64,000 bases of DNA from Streptomyces neyagawaensis (lineage in GTDB: Bacteria > Actinomycetota > Actinomycetes > Streptomycetales > Streptomycetaceae), in NCBI RefSeq assembly GCF_023516595.1, contig NZ_JAMGBG010000011.1, positions 186,001 to 250,000 of the forward strand. The letters are read 5' to 3'. A model generated the notes under the pieces. The model ran no database searches. It saw nothing but the letters and a program-made list of their open reading frames with translations, and had not been told where the DNA came from. Below, one piece after another: positions 1 through 9,497 of this stretch (position 1 is its first letter; each line of letters opens with the position of its first letter). The position numbers and the translations under genes were made by a program.

Positions 1-127
1 AGGCGACGGAATTGGCGCCGGGGGCGGGGCGGGCGTGGAGATCCTCGGCGGAGAGTCCGTCCACCGCGGCATGGACCTCCTCCTTGATCCGGCCGAACGC
101 GTCGATGAGAACGTCCTTCACATCCAT
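1..127 (-). CDS. DinB-like / mycothiol-dependent protein, N-terminal fragment
   Basis: Only the first 42 codons lie in the window; the gene runs off the left edge. The start ATG is at 125-127. The visible peptide begins MDVKDVLIDAFGRIKEEV and continues with an Ala/Asp-rich helix and a LSAEDLHARPAPGANS segment. That pattern is typical of the first helix and loop of DinB/DUF664 four-helix-bundle proteins of actinobacteria, many of which use mycothiol. The metal-binding histidines that would confirm the family lie outside the window, so the call rests on the N-terminal pattern alone. Confidence 0.55.
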   Translation of the reverse strand, partial: MDVKDVLIDAFGRIKEEVHAAVDGLSAEDLHARPAPGANSVA

Positions 128-216
128 ACGTCCACCATCGGCCATCGGCGCCGCGCCCGCACCGCCCCCGCACCCGCTCACGCCGGCCCCCGCTGAGCCC
201 CGTGTGGCCCCGTCCG

Positions 217-681
217 TCAGCTGCCGGAAGCGCCCTTCGCGCCGATGTGGAAGATCTTGTAGTCGCGGCTCATGTCGACGACGAGCTTGGTCTTCTTGCC
301 GCTGCCCCAGGTGAAGGTGATCCCGGCCTCCGTGTGGTTCGCGGTGCCGTTGTCGGTGACCTTCCACGACACGGGCACGTTCTGGGCGCGCAGAACGCCG
401 TCCGCGTTGTTCTTCGCCTCCCAGGCCTTGAGCTGCTTGCGCAGATCGGCCGTCAGGTAGTACTTCCGCAACTCCTCGGCGAGCTTGCCGCCGCCTGCCG
501 GGCCGCTCTGCGCGTCGATGTAGGCGCCGTAGAAGTCGGCGATACGGGTCACCGCGTCGGAGGGCTTGCCGCTGACGGTGCGCGGACCGCCGGCGGACGC
601 CGTGGCCGTCATGCCGAGGCCGAGGGCCAGGGCGAGGCTCGCGCCCAGAGCGGTGCGGCGGAGGGTGCGCGTGCTGTTCAT
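217..681 (-). CDS. small secreted protein of unknown function
   Basis: A 154-aa protein. The ATG at 679-681 is chosen because it is followed directly by a signal peptide: MNSTRTLRRTALGAS, a Leu/Ala core and a probable cleavage site near TASAG. The mature part is about 125 residues, without cysteines, and has alternating helix and strand segments (PSDAVTRIADFYGAYID, then a K/W-rich helix, then beta segments ending KIFHIGAKGASGS). It loosely recalls DUF3828-like secreted domains, but I would not assign a family. It lies 80 nt downstream of the secreted protein at 762-1415 on the same strand, so the two are probably co-transcribed. Confidence 0.7.
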   Translation of the reverse strand: MNSTRTLRRTALGASLALALGLGMTATASAGGPRTVSGKPSDAVTRIADFYGAYIDAQSGPAGGGKLAEELRKYYLTADLRKQLKAWEAKNNADGVLRAQNVPVSWKVTDNGTANHTEAGITFTWGSGKKTKLVVDMSRDYKIFHIGAKGASGS

Positions 682-761
682 GTGATTCCCCGGTCTTCTC
701 TTACTGCTGTCGTGTGATCGTGTGATCGGGTGGTGAGTGGTGCCGGTCGGCGGCCGTGGGC

Positions 762-1415
762 TCAGTGGAGCTTGTTCACGGCCGTGGTCGTCGTCTTCTT
801 GAACGCCTTGACCGGCGCGCTCTCGAAGTCGCCCATCTGGGCCCAGTCGACGACGGTGACGGTCCTGCCGTCGCGGCCCACCGAGAGCAGCTGGACGTCC
901 ATCGCGCCCCAGGACGTCCGGACGTGCAGCCCGTGGACGCGGGCGCCCTCCTCGACCGGCAGCGAGCCGTAGTCCCGGTACTGGGCCTTGAGGTCGGGGT
1001 CGGCGTCGATGCGGGCCGCGCACTTCCGGTAGTCCTTGTTCAGCCGCGCGGCGAGAGCCTTGGCCTTGGCAGCGCTGCCCACGACGATGGTGAGCTGTCT
1101 GGCGCTGGTCTCCAGGTCGGTGCGGAAGACGCGGTGCCGGGCGTCGTACGCCAGGAGGGCGTCACCCAGGCAGTACTGGAACTCCTCGGGCACACCGTCG
1201 GTGACCTTGCCCGCACGCCAGGAGGACGACGGGTGGGGCGGGAGCTGGGACGCCGAGAGGAACTTCGGCGCGGCGCTCGCCTTCGCCGCGGGTGCCGGTG
1301 CGCCGGCCGCTGTTGCGCCGGTCGTGGGTGAGGCGGTCGCCGTGACCGCGGAGCCCGCCGCGAGGCATGCGGCGATGAGTGCGGTGAGCACGCCTGCTCG
1401 GGTGCGCTTGGGCAT
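762..1415 (-). CDS. secreted protein, possibly a sensor-type extracellular domain
   Basis: A 217-aa protein. The start is ATG 1413-1415, preceded by a GGGGGA ribosome-binding site. The N-terminus (MPKRTRAGVLTALIAACLAA) is a signal peptide, followed by an Ala/Pro-rich linker to about residue 50. The rest has two cysteines (EFQYCLGD and YRKCAAR) likely to form a disulfide, and a beta-rich end (GRTVTVVDWAQMG). The size and Cys spacing recall PknH-type extracellular sensor domains, but the match is weak. It is transcribed away from the membrane-anchored HTH gene at 1638, and a nested inverted repeat lies between the two, so that protein may control it. Confidence 0.7.
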   Translation of the reverse strand: MPKRTRAGVLTALIAACLAAGSAVTATASPTTGATAAGAPAPAAKASAAPKFLSASQLPPHPSSSWRAGKVTDGVPEEFQYCLGDALLAYDARHRVFRTDLETSARQLTIVVGSAAKAKALAARLNKDYRKCAARIDADPDLKAQYRDYGSLPVEEGARVHGLHVRTSWGAMDVQLLSVGRDGRTVTVVDWAQMGDFESAPVKAFKKTTTTAVNKLH

Positions 1416-1536
1416 GGATGTCCCCCCAATGAACGAGTACGTGGATGTCCGGGTGCCGCCGACGCCGGGTGGTCCGTCCGGTCTGGTCGGTGCGACACCA
1501 AGAGCTTCAGCCGTCACCGGACACCGGCGCAACGAT

Positions 1537-1570
1537 CTGGGACGCGTCCACCGGGGTGGAACCATCCCAG
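1537..1570. promoter_or_regulatory. nested inverted repeat between divergent genes, candidate operator
   Basis: Outer arms CTGGGA (1537-1542) and TCCCAG (1565-1570) enclose inner arms TCCACC (1547-1552) and GGTGGA (1555-1560), with spacers of 4, 2 and 4 nt. The element is fully symmetric and sits about 70 nt upstream of the GTG start at 1638 and about 120 nt upstream of the secreted-protein gene on the other strand. That is where a shared operator would be expected. Confidence 0.45.
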
Positions 1571-1637
1571 CCCCTCTGACGTGCAGGTATATGGAGTCCT
1601 GGGATGCCGTCCCGGGACGGGGAGGGCAGGGAGAGAA

Positions 1638-3179
1638 GTGTCGGCAGCACCGCAGGACGTCCAGGCATTCGCGGCGTGGCTCACCCGACTGAAGGAAGGC
1701 ACGGACCGCAGTTACGGCCAGTTGGCCCGTCGGCTCCACATGAACACGTCCACGCTGCACCGCTACTGCGCCGGTGACACGGTCCCCACGGACTTCGCCC
1801 CTGTGGAGCGGTTCGCCGCGCTGTGCGGGGCGACCGCGGAGGAACGGATGGAACTGCACCGCCTGTGGCTCCTGGCGGTCGCGGCCCGCCAGCGGGCGCG
1901 GACGGGGGGCGCGGGGGCCGGGGCGGGCACCGGGGCCGGTGGCAGTAAGGGGGCAGGGACCGGGGCTGAGACAGCGGCAGACGCGGAGACGAAGACCGAG
2001 GCGGAAACAAGGGCAGAGGGCGAGACCGGTGTAGAGGCTCAGGCCGAAGCCGAAGCCGAAGCCGCAGCCGAAGCCGCAGCCGAAGCCGAAGCCGAAGCCG
2101 AAGCCGAAGTCGGAGTCGTCGCCGGGCCGCACGCCGCGACCGAGGTGGGGGCCGACTCCGTCTCCCGCGAGGCCGAGTCCACGGGGCCCACCGAAGCTCT
2201 GGGAGCCGCCTCCCCCGCGTCCCCCTCACGCCGTCCCTGGCACCGTCGGCGGCCGATCCTCGCCTCCGCCGCCGTGGCCGTCGCACTGCTCACCACCCTG
2301 GGCAGTTACACCGCCCTGTCGTCGTCCGAGCGCTCCCCGGCGGGCCGTACCCCGCAGGACGGTCCGGTACCGGTCCGTACGCCGTCCGGGGGAGACCGGC
2401 TGATGTCCCCGTCCCCGAGCCCCTCCTCCTCGGCCGAGCCCACCACCGAACCGACGTCGGCCTCGCCCACCTCCGGCTCCGAGGGGAGCAAGCCCAGCCC
2501 CTCCCGTGGCGACGACACCGCGCGCAGACCACCCGCGGCGGCCGACGTGCCGCTCACCTGGACCGCCGACTCCCAGGTCTGGGAGATCGGCTGCAGCCAC
2601 GACTACGTCATCGCGAAGCCGCCGAAGCAGGTGCCGCCACCCCCGCCTCCGCAGGACGCCGGTGCCTGGGCCGCGACGCAGCAGGCGGTGCACGGCCGGC
2701 AGACACTCGTGGAGATCTCGGTGCAGGGGCGGTCGTCGAAGGCGGTCGTGCTCAAGGCACTGCGCGTACGCGTCGTGGGCCGCAGCGCTCCCGCCGGGGG
2801 CAACGTCTACGCCATGGACCAGGGCTGCGGCGGAGCGATCAGTTCCCGCTACTTCGACGTCGACCTGGACAAGGGCCGGCCCATCGCCCGCCCGGTCGGC
2901 GGCAGCGACATGGGGACGCCGATCCCGGCCGTGCGCATGCCGTACAAGGTGTCGGCCGAGGATCCGGAGGTGCTGCTGGTCAGCGCGGAGACCGCGACGT
3001 GCGACTGCCGCTGGTACCTGGAGCTGGAGTGGTCCTCAGAGGGCCGTACGGGCACGGTCCGGATCGACGACCACGGCCGCCCGTTCCGCACGACCGGCAT
3101 CAAGGGCCTGCCCCACTACATGTACGCCACCTGGAAGCACCAGTGGGAGCCCCTGACGGACGGACGACCGGCTGACTGA
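1638..3179 (+). CDS. membrane-anchored XRE-type HTH protein with extracytoplasmic domain
   Basis: A 513-aa protein. GTG 1638 is preferred over an in-frame ATG at 1581 because a GGAGGGCAGGGAGA stretch sits just upstream. Residues about 10-85 form an XRE-like helix-turn-helix (SYGQLARRLHMNTSTLHRYC). Then comes a linker of about 100 residues dominated by Glu-Ala repeats, a membrane segment (ILASAAVAVALLTTLGSYTAL), a Ser/Pro/Thr-rich stalk and a C-terminal domain with cysteines in GCSHDYV, QGCGGA and TCDCRW. Cytoplasmic HTH plus outside domain is a common Streptomyces architecture of unknown signal. The GCCGAA repeats around 2040-2110 may be prone to slippage. It probably regulates itself and the divergent secreted-protein pair. 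Confidence 0.8.
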   Translation: MSAAPQDVQAFAAWLTRLKEGTDRSYGQLARRLHMNTSTLHRYCAGDTVPTDFAPVERFAALCGATAEERMELHRLWLLAVAARQRARTGGAGAGAGTGAGGSKGAGTGAETAADAETKTEAETRAEGETGVEAQAEAEAEAAAEAAAEAEAEAEAEVGVVAGPHAATEVGADSVSREAESTGPTEALGAASPASPSRRPWHRRRPILASAAVAVALLTTLGSYTALSSSERSPAGRTPQDGPVPVRTPSGGDRLMSPSPSPSSSAEPTTEPTSASPTSGSEGSKPSPSRGDDTARRPPAAADVPLTWTADSQVWEIGCSHDYVIAKPPKQVPPPPPPQDAGAWAATQQAVHGRQTLVEISVQGRSSKAVVLKALRVRVVGRSAPAGGNVYAMDQGCGGAISSRYFDVDLDKGRPIARPVGGSDMGTPIPAVRMPYKVSAEDPEVLLVSAETATCDCRWYLELEWSSEGRTGTVRIDDHGRPFRTTGIKGLPHYMYATWKHQWEPLTDGRPAD

Positions 3180-3242
3180 ACGACCGACCTGCTGACCGAC
3201 CCCGCTTGCCAACCGACCGACCCGCGACCGAGCGACCGACTG

Positions 3243-3264
3243 GCCGACCGGCCGGCCGGTCGGC
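3243..3264. terminator. 22-bp perfect palindrome between convergent genes
   Basis: The 22 bases are a perfect palindrome (half-site GCCGACCGGCC). It ends one base before the stop codon of the LysR gene (3265-3267) and lies 63 nt after the stop of the HTH gene, so it can serve both strands. No T-tract follows, which is usual for Streptomyces terminators. Confidence 0.6.
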
Positions 3265-4158
3265 TCAGCAGGTGTCGATCTGCGGTTCCAGCAGCCCCAG
3301 CAGGGCCCGTGCCGCCGGGCTCATGGCCTGCGGGGGCGGCAGCAGGGCGACCGTCTCGTACACGGTGTCGTCGGTGCCCTTCACGGGGACGGCGGTGAGC
3401 GACGCGCGCTTGTGCCGGAAGTGGCGCGGTACGACGGCGATGCCGAGGTTCTCGTCGACGAGGTCGAGGAGGCTGTGCACGTCGTTGACCTCCAGGGGCA
3501 CGGTCCTGCGGACGCCCGCGGCCGCGAAGACGGCGTCGGTCGTGCGGCGCGGCCCCCAGTCCGGGTGGAAGTCGACGAAGACCTCACCGCCGAGTTCGTC
3601 GGGCGTCACCGCCGCGCCGGCGGTCGCGAGACGGTGGCTGGGATGGCACAGCACGGTCATCGGCTCACCGGTCAACGGGACGACCCGCAGCTGGTCGGTG
3701 TCCTCCTGCGCGGTCCGCACCGCGAAGGCCAGGTCGAGCCGCCCGCTCGCCACCTCGTCCGCGAGGGCGCCGGAGCCGGCCTGCCGCAGACAGATCTCCA
3801 CATCCGGGTGCCGCCGCCGGAACGCGGCGAGCAGCCCCGCCACATGCACCCCGGCGATGCACTGCTCCGACCCGAGCGCCAGCATGCCGCGCAGGACACC
3901 CTGCACCGCGGCCACCGCCTCGTGCGCCGACCGCACCTGCGCCAGGATCCGCTCCGCCTCCGTCAGCAGCGCCCGGCCGGCCGGTGTGAGCGTCACCCGG
4001 CGCGTCGTCCGTACGAACAGCGGCGTCTGCAGCTCCCGTTCCAGCGAGCGGATGGACGCGGACAGACCGGACTGGGAGACCAGCAGCCGTTCGGCCGCCC
4101 GGGTGAAGTGTTCCTCCTCGGCGACCGCGACGAAGTGCTGCAGATGACGGAGCTCCAT
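3265..4158 (-). CDS. LysR-family transcriptional regulator
   Basis: A 297-aa protein of normal LysR length; start ATG 4156-4158. The winged HTH occupies residues 1-60 (MELRHLQHFVAVAEEEHFTR, then LLVSQSGLSASIRSLERELQ, then FVRTTRRVTLTPAGRALL). An effector-binding domain follows (VHVAGLLAAFRRRHPDVEI ... FVDFHPDWGPR). It is divergent from the aldo/keto reductase gene, and the 127-nt gap carries a palindrome. By the LysR norm it is likely to regulate itself and that reductase. No effector can be predicted. Confidence 0.92.
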   Translation of the reverse strand: MELRHLQHFVAVAEEEHFTRAAERLLVSQSGLSASIRSLERELQTPLFVRTTRRVTLTPAGRALLTEAERILAQVRSAHEAVAAVQGVLRGMLALGSEQCIAGVHVAGLLAAFRRRHPDVEICLRQAGSGALADEVASGRLDLAFAVRTAQEDTDQLRVVPLTGEPMTVLCHPSHRLATAGAAVTPDELGGEVFVDFHPDWGPRRTTDAVFAAAGVRRTVPLEVNDVHSLLDLVDENLGIAVVPRHFRHKRASLTAVPVKGTDDTVYETVALLPPPQAMSPAARALLGLLEPQIDTC

Positions 4159-4178
4159 GACTGAGAAGCGTAAGCGCT

Positions 4179-4194
4179 GAATCCCATCGGATTC
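4179..4194. promoter_or_regulatory. inverted repeat GAATCC-N4-GGATTC, candidate LysR operator
   Basis: Perfect 6-bp arms (4179-4184 and 4189-4194) around CATC lie 21-36 nt upstream of the LysR start and about 92 nt upstream of the reductase start. A LysR autoregulatory site would sit in this position. An AGCGCT palindrome is immediately adjacent at 4173-4178. Confidence 0.5.
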
Positions 4195-4285
4195 TTCTGT
4201 TGGACCAATGCCCCCAGGTCGCGAAAGAGTGGACACCGGTTCTCAGGGAACCCGGACCCACCGTGCCAACCCCTCTGGAGTCGCG

Positions 4286-5284
4286 TTGTACACCGCACAC
4301 CACGACCGTTACGCGGACATGCCCTACCGGCGCACCGGACGCAGCGGTCTGAAACTGCCGGCGCTCTCACTCGGCCTGTGGCACAACTTCGGCCCCGACC
4401 GGCCCGTCACGACCCAGCGCGAGATCCTGCGCCGCGCCTTCGACCTGGGTGTCACCCATTTCGACCTGGCCAACAACTACGGTCCGCCGCCCGGCGCCGC
4501 CGAGTCCGCGTTCGGCGAGGCGCTCAAGGCCGACTTCGCCCCGTACCGCGACGAGCTGGTCATCTCCACCAAGGCGGGCTATCTGATGTGGCCCGGCCCG
4601 TACGGAGAGTGGGGCTCCCGCAAGTACCTGCTGTCCTCGCTCGACCAGAGCCTGAAGCGCATGGGCGTCGACTACGTCGACATCTTCTACTCCCACCGTC
4701 CCGACCCGGACACCCCGCTGGAGGAGACGATGGGCGCCCTGCACTCGGCGGTGCAGCAGGGCAAGGCGCTGTACGTCGGCGTCTCCAACTACTCGGCCGA
4801 GCAGACCCGTGAGGCCGCCCGCATCCTGGGCGAGCTGGGCACCCCGCTCCTCATCCACCAGCTGCGCTACTCGATGCTCGACCGGCGCCCCGAGAGCGAG
4901 GGTCTGCTCGACGCCCTCGACGAGCTCCAGGGGGGCTCCATCGTGTTCTCCCCGCTGGAGCAGGGACTGCTGACCGGCCGCTACCTCGACGGCATCCCGG
5001 AGGACTCGCGGGCCGCGAGCGACAGCCCGTTCCTGAACTCCGACGCGGTCACCGAGGACCTGGTGGGCCGGCTGCGCGCCCTCGACGAGGTCGCCAAGTC
5101 GCGCGGTCAGTCGCTGACCCAGCTCGCCCTCGCCTGGGTGCTGCGCGGCGGCCGGGTGACCTCCGCGCTGGTCGGTGCGAGCAGCGCCCGCCAGATCGAG
5201 GACAGCGTCGGCGCGATCCGCAACCTCGACTTCGAGGCCGGCGAACTGGCCCGTATCGACGCGATCATCGAGGGCAAGGCGTAG
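4286..5284 (+). CDS. aldo/keto reductase, YghZ/GAP-reductase-like
   Basis: A 332-aa protein. The TTG at 4286 is chosen because CTGGAG lies 5 nt upstream and the sequence from there (YTAHHDRYADMPYRRTGRSG) matches the usual N-terminus of this AKR group. The catalytic tetrad is visible: Asp and Tyr in FDLANNYGPPPGAAE, Lys in VISTKAGYLMW, His in DIFYSHRPDPD. The C-terminal cofactor region LVGASSARQIEDSVGA marks NADP(H) binding. Members related to E. coli YghZ reduce glyceraldehyde-3-phosphate or methylglyoxal. The divergent LysR gene is its likely regulator. Confidence 0.9.
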   Translation: MYTAHHDRYADMPYRRTGRSGLKLPALSLGLWHNFGPDRPVTTQREILRRAFDLGVTHFDLANNYGPPPGAAESAFGEALKADFAPYRDELVISTKAGYLMWPGPYGEWGSRKYLLSSLDQSLKRMGVDYVDIFYSHRPDPDTPLEETMGALHSAVQQGKALYVGVSNYSAEQTREAARILGELGTPLLIHQLRYSMLDRRPESEGLLDALDELQGGSIVFSPLEQGLLTGRYLDGIPEDSRAASDSPFLNSDAVTEDLVGRLRALDEVAKSRGQSLTQLALAWVLRGGRVTSALVGASSARQIEDSVGAIRNLDFEAGELARIDAIIEGKA

Positions 5285-5306
5285 CCTCCGGGCCCGGCAG
5301 AGGGGG

Positions 5307-5332
5307 GCCGTGACGACCGGTGTCGTCACGGC
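5307..5332. terminator. hairpin terminator between convergent genes
   Basis: Perfect 11-bp arms GCCGTGACGAC (5307-5317) and GTCGTCACGGC (5322-5332) with a CGGT loop. It lies 23 nt after the reductase stop and 30 nt before the end of the convergent dehydrogenase gene. Confidence 0.8.
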
Positions 5333-5361
5333 ATCCTCCGCGTGTTCCTGTCAGGGGTGCC

Positions 5362-6222
5362 TCACGCGTCGTACGTGTAGAAGCCGCGGCCGGTCTTGCG
5401 GCCGAGGTGACCCGCGGCGACCATGCGGCGCAGGAGGGCCGGAGGCGCGTACAGCGGCTCCTTGAACTCCTCGTACATGGACTCCGCCACCGCCTGCGCG
5501 GTGTCGAGGCCGATGAGGTCGAGCAGGCGCAGGGGACCCATGGGGTGGGCGCAGCCGAGTTCCATGCCCTGGTCGATGTCGTCGGGGAGGGCGCCGCCCG
5601 ACTCCACCATCCGTACCGCGCTGAGCAGATACGGCACGAGCAGCGCGTTGACGACGAAGCCGGAGCGGTCCGGCGCCTGGATGACCTGCTTGCCCAATTG
5701 CCCGGCGAAGTCGCGGGTGCGGCGCACGGTCTCCTGGCTGGTGGTCAGGGCGGGGATGACCTCCACCAGCCGCTGCACGGGCACGGGATTGAAGAAGTGC
5801 ATGCCGACGACCTGCGCGGGTCGCTCGGTGACGACCGCGAGGTCGACGACGGGGATCGACGAGGTGTTGGTCGCGAGGATCGCCGCTGGGTCCTCCACCA
5901 CCTTGTCGAGGGCGCGCAGGACGTCGGTCTTGATGTCGCGGTTCTCGGCGACGGCCTCGACGACGAACCGGCGGTCGGCCAGGTCGCTGAGGTCATGGGT
6001 GAAGGACAGCCCGGCGAGGGCCTGGTCCCGCCGCTCCTCGCTGAGCCTGCCGCGCCGTACGCCCCGGTCGAGGGAGGCGGTGATCCGGCGGCGGCCGGCC
6101 TCGACGGCGTCATGGGTGGCTTCGGCGATCCGGACGTCGAGGCCGCCGAGGGCGGCGACCTCGGCGATGCCGGAGCCCATGAGGCCGCAGCCCACGACGC
6201 CGAGACGGGTGACGGGATCCAT
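5362..6222 (-). CDS. 3-hydroxybutyryl-CoA dehydrogenase
   Basis: A 286-aa protein, start ATG 6220-6222. It has an N-terminal Rossmann fold with GVVGCGLMGSGIAEVAA, the family's catalytic His in GMHFFNPVPVQRLVEVI, and the C-terminal helical domain (SGFVVNALLVPYLLSAVRMV). Length and motifs fit the stand-alone bacterial Hbd/FadB2 type rather than a multifunctional FadB. It oxidises (S)-3-hydroxybutyryl-CoA to acetoacetyl-CoA with NAD(P). It is directly downstream of icmF on the same strand (47-nt gap), which suggests a path from isobutyryl- or butyryl-CoA to acetoacetyl-CoA, finished by the thiolase at 10739. Confidence 0.92.
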   Translation of the reverse strand: MDPVTRLGVVGCGLMGSGIAEVAALGGLDVRIAEATHDAVEAGRRRITASLDRGVRRGRLSEERRDQALAGLSFTHDLSDLADRRFVVEAVAENRDIKTDVLRALDKVVEDPAAILATNTSSIPVVDLAVVTERPAQVVGMHFFNPVPVQRLVEVIPALTTSQETVRRTRDFAGQLGKQVIQAPDRSGFVVNALLVPYLLSAVRMVESGGALPDDIDQGMELGCAHPMGPLRLLDLIGLDTAQAVAESMYEEFKEPLYAPPALLRRMVAAGHLGRKTGRGFYTYDA

Positions 6223-6269
6223 CTGAGGTCCTCTCTGACGATGCTGCGCGGGGGTACGGGGGAGCGGCC

Positions 6270-9200
6270 TCAGACGTTGCGGCGGTACTGGCCGCCGACC
6301 TCGAAGAAGGCCTCGGTGATCTGTTGCAGCGAACAGACGCGGGCGGCGTCCATGAGGACCGCGAAGACGTTGTCGCCGCTCACCGCCGCGTCCTTGAGGG
6401 CGGCCAGGGCGGCGTGGGCCTGCTCCTGGTGCCGGGCCTGGTGGTCCCGTACGCGCTCCAGCTGGGACTGCTTCTCCTCCTCGGTGGCGCGGGCCAGCTC
6501 GATGGCGCCGGGTTCGGCGGTCCCGGCGTGCGGGTTGCGGAAGGTGTTGACGCCGATGAGGGGCAGCGTGCCGTCGTGCTTGCGCTGCTCGTAGAGCATC
6601 GACTCGTCCTGGATGCGGCCGCGTTGGTAGCCGGTTTCCATGGCGCCGAGCACACCGCCGCGCTCACTGATCCGCTCGAACTCCTGGAGCACCGCCTCCT
6701 CGACCAGATCCGTGAGCTCGTCGATGACGAACGAGCCCTGGAGGGGGTTCTCGTTCATCGCGAGGCCCCATTCCCGGTTGATGATCAGCTGGATGGCCAG
6801 GGCCCGGCGGACGGAATCCTCGGTGGGGGTGGTGACGGCCTCGTCGTAGGCGTTGGTGTGGAGGCTGTTGCAGTTGTCGTAGATCGCGATGAGCGCCTGG
6901 AGGGTGGTGCGGATGTCGTTGAAGTCCATCTCCTGGGCGTGCAGGGAGCGGCCGGAGGTCTGGACGTGGTACTTCAGCTTCTGGCTGCGCTCGTTCGCGC
7001 CGTACTTCTCCTTCATCGCCACCGCCCAGATCCGGCGGGCGACCCGGCCGAGGACCGAGTACTCGGGGTCCATGCCGTTGGAGAAGAAGAACGACAGGTT
7101 GGGGGCGAAGTCGTCGATGCGCATACCCCGGGCGAGGTACGCCTCCACGTAGGTGAAGCCGTTGGCCAGGGTGAAGGCGAGTTGGCTGATGGGGTTCGCC
7201 CCGGCTTCGGCGATGTGGTAGCCGGAGATGGACACCGAGTAGAAGTTGCGCACCTGGTGGGCGATGAACCACTCCTGGATGTCGGCCATCATCCGCAGGG
7301 AGAACTCGGTGGAGAACAGGCAGGTGTTCTGCCCCTGGTCCTCCTTGAGGATGTCGGCCTGCACCGTGCCGCGCACGTTCGCCAGCGCGTGCGCCCGCAG
7401 CCCTGCCGCCTCCTCGGGCGAGGGGTCGCGGCCCTCGACGGCACGGAACCTCTCCAACTGCTGGTCTATGGCGGTGTTGAGGAAGAACGCCAGGACGGTC
7501 GGCGCGGGCCCGTTGATCGTCATGGAGACCGAGGTGGTGGGCGCGACCAGGTCGAAGCCGTCGTAGAGGGCCTTCATGTCGCCCAGCGTCGCCACCGACA
7601 CCCCGGAGGTGCCGACCTTGCCGTAGACGTCGGGACGCTCGTCGGGGTCGCGGCCGTAAAGGGTGACCGAGTCGAACGCGGTGGACAGACGGGTGGCGGG
7701 CTGGCCCTCGGACAGCAGCTTGAAGCGGCGGTTGGTGCGGAACGGGTCGCCCTCCCCGGCGAACATACGGGCCGGGTCCTCACCGTCGCGCTTGAAGGGG
7801 AACACCCCGGCCGTGAAGGGGAAGTGTCCGGGCAGGTTCTCCCGGCGCCAGAACCGCACCAGCTCCCCGTGGTCGGTGAACCGGGGCAGGGCGACCCGGG
7901 GGATCTTGTTGCCGGAGAGGGACTCGCGGGTCAGCCTGGTGCGGATCTCCTTGTCCCGGACCTTCACCACCTGCTCGTCGCCGGAGTAGGAGGCGACGAC
8001 CGCGGGCCAGTTCTCGATCTGCGCCGCGATGTCGTGCGGCAGTCGGCCCCGGGCGTCGTCGAGCAGCGACTCCACGTTCCCGGCGTCGGTGCCGGACTCG
8101 ACGAGCTCCCCCCGGACCAGGTCCAGGCGCTGCACCCGCCGGGCCGCCTCCGCCAGCCGCTCGGTCGCCGCGTGGTACCGGCGGACCGTCTCGGTGACCT
8201 CGGCGAGGTAGCGGACCCGGTCGGCGGGAACCACCTGCCGGATACCGGAGGAGTGACGCACCTCGACCCTCGGCAGAACGCCCTCGGACAGCGGCAGCCC
8301 CTTCTCGGCCAGGGTGGTGCGCACATGCTGGTAGAGCGCGGTGACGCCGTCGTCGTTGAAGGTGGCCGCCGACGTGCCGTACACCGGCATGTCCTCGGGC
8401 CGCATGCCGAACGCCTCGCGGTTGCGGACCAGTTGGCGTCCGACGTCCCGCAGCGCGTCCTTGGCGCCGCGCCGCTCGAACTTGTTGATCGCCACGACGT
8501 CGGCGAAGTCGAGCATGTCGATCTTCTCCAACTGCGAGGCCGCGCCGAACTCCGGCGTCATCACGTACATCGAGGTGTCGACGAACGGCACGATCGCCGC
8601 GTCGCCCTGTCCGATGCCCGGGGTCTCCACGACCACCAGGTCGAACCCGGCGGCCTTGACCACGTCGATCACGTCGGACAGGTGTTCCGGCAGCTCACGG
8701 CTGCCCCGCGTGGCCAGGCTGCGGAAGAAGACGCGGTGGCCGTCCAGGGAGTTCATCCGGATCCGGTCGCCCAGCAGGGCGCCTCCGCCCCGGCGGCGGG
8801 TCGGGTCGACCGCGATCACCGCGATCCGCAGCTTGTCCTGCTGGTCGACGCGGAAGCGGCGTACCAGTTCGTCGGTGAGCGAGGACTTCCCCGAGCCGCC
8901 GGTGCCGGTGATGCCGAGGACCGGCGTGCTGCGGGCCCCCGCGGCCGCGCGCAGTCGGCCGAGGAGGTCCGCGGGCAGTTTGCCGAGTTCCGCGCCGGTG
9001 ATCGCACGAGCGATCGCGAAGCGGTCCCCGGACAGGACGTCCGCCGCGTCGACCGGTCGGTCGTCCCAGAGGTCGAAGTCGCAGTCCTTCACCACCGAGT
9101 TGACCATTCCGGCCAGGCCCATCCGCTGGCCGTCCTCCGGCGAGAAGATGGTCACCCCGCTGCCGCGCAGCCGGGCGATCTCCTCGGGCACGATGACACC

Positions 9201-9497
9201 GCCCCCGCCGCCCACGACGCGGATGTGGTCGGCTCCCCGCTCGCGCAGCGACTCGGTCAGGTACTCGAAGTACTCCACGTGCCCGCCCTGGTAGGACGAG
9301 ACCGCCACACCGTGGGCGTCCTCCTCCAGTGCCGCGTCCACGACCTCCCGCACCGATCGGTTGTGCCCGAGGTGGATCACCTCGGCTCCCTGGGACTGGA
9401 AGATGCGCCGCATGATGTTGATCGACGCGTCGTGCCCGTCGAAGAGAGCCGAAGCGGTGATCAGGCGGACTGGGTGCACGGGTCGGTGCAGGGTCAT
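6270..9497 (-). CDS. icmF: fused isobutyryl-CoA mutase IcmF
   Basis: A 1075-aa protein. The ATG at 9495-9497 has AGAAGG 5 nt upstream. The domain order is that of IcmF: an N-terminal B12-binding domain with the DGHDAS base-off motif near residue 20, a MeaI-type GTPase chaperone domain with P-loop [12 protein letters not shown] near residue 200, and a C-terminal methylmalonyl-CoA-mutase-like TIM barrel with [19 protein letters not shown] and [15 protein letters not shown]. The family interconverts isobutyryl-CoA and n-butyryl-CoA with adenosylcobalamin; some members prefer pivalyl-CoA, and this cannot be settled by eye. The 3-hydroxybutyryl-CoA dehydrogenase gene follows, so the product probably enters C4 beta-oxidation. 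Confidence 0.93.
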   Translation of the reverse strand: MTLHRPVHPVRLITASALFDGHDASINIMRRIFQSQGAEVIHLGHNRSVREVVDAALEEDAHGVAVSSYQGGHVEYFEYLTESLRERGADHIRVVGGGGGVIVPEEIARLRGSGVTIFSPEDGQRMGLAGMVNSVVKDCDFDLWDDRPVDAADVLSGDRFAIARAITGAELGKLPADLLGRLRAAAGARSTPVLGITGTGGSGKSSLTDELVRRFRVDQQDKLRIAVIAVDPTRRRGGGALLGDRIRMNSLDGHRVFFRSLATRGSRELPEHLSDVIDVVKAAGFDLVVVETPGIGQGDAAIVPFVDTSMYVMTPEFGAASQLEKIDMLDFADVVAINKFERRGAKDALRDVGRQLVRNREAFGMRPEDMPVYGTSAATFNDDGVTALYQHVRTTLAEKGLPLSEGVLPRVEVRHSSGIRQVVPADRVRYLAEVTETVRRYHAATERLAEAARRVQRLDLVRGELVESGTDAGNVESLLDDARGRLPHDIAAQIENWPAVVASYSGDEQVVKVRDKEIRTRLTRESLSGNKIPRVALPRFTDHGELVRFWRRENLPGHFPFTAGVFPFKRDGEDPARMFAGEGDPFRTNRRFKLLSEGQPATRLSTAFDSVTLYGRDPDERPDVYGKVGTSGVSVATLGDMKALYDGFDLVAPTTSVSMTINGPAPTVLAFFLNTAIDQQLERFRAVEGRDPSPEEAAGLRAHALANVRGTVQADILKEDQGQNTCLFSTEFSLRMMADIQEWFIAHQVRNFYSVSISGYHIAEAGANPISQLAFTLANGFTYVEAYLARGMRIDDFAPNLSFFFSNGMDPEYSVLGRVARRIWAVAMKEKYGANERSQKLKYHVQTSGRSLHAQEMDFNDIRTTLQALIAIYDNCNSLHTNAYDEAVTTPTEDSVRRALAIQLIINREWGLAMNENPLQGSFVIDELTDLVEEAVLQEFERISERGGVLGAMETGYQRGRIQDESMLYEQRKHDGTLPLIGVNTFRNPHAGTAEPGAIELARATEEEKQSQLERVRDHQARHQEQAHAALAALKDAAVSGDNVFAVLMDAARVCSLQQITEAFFEVGGQYRRNV

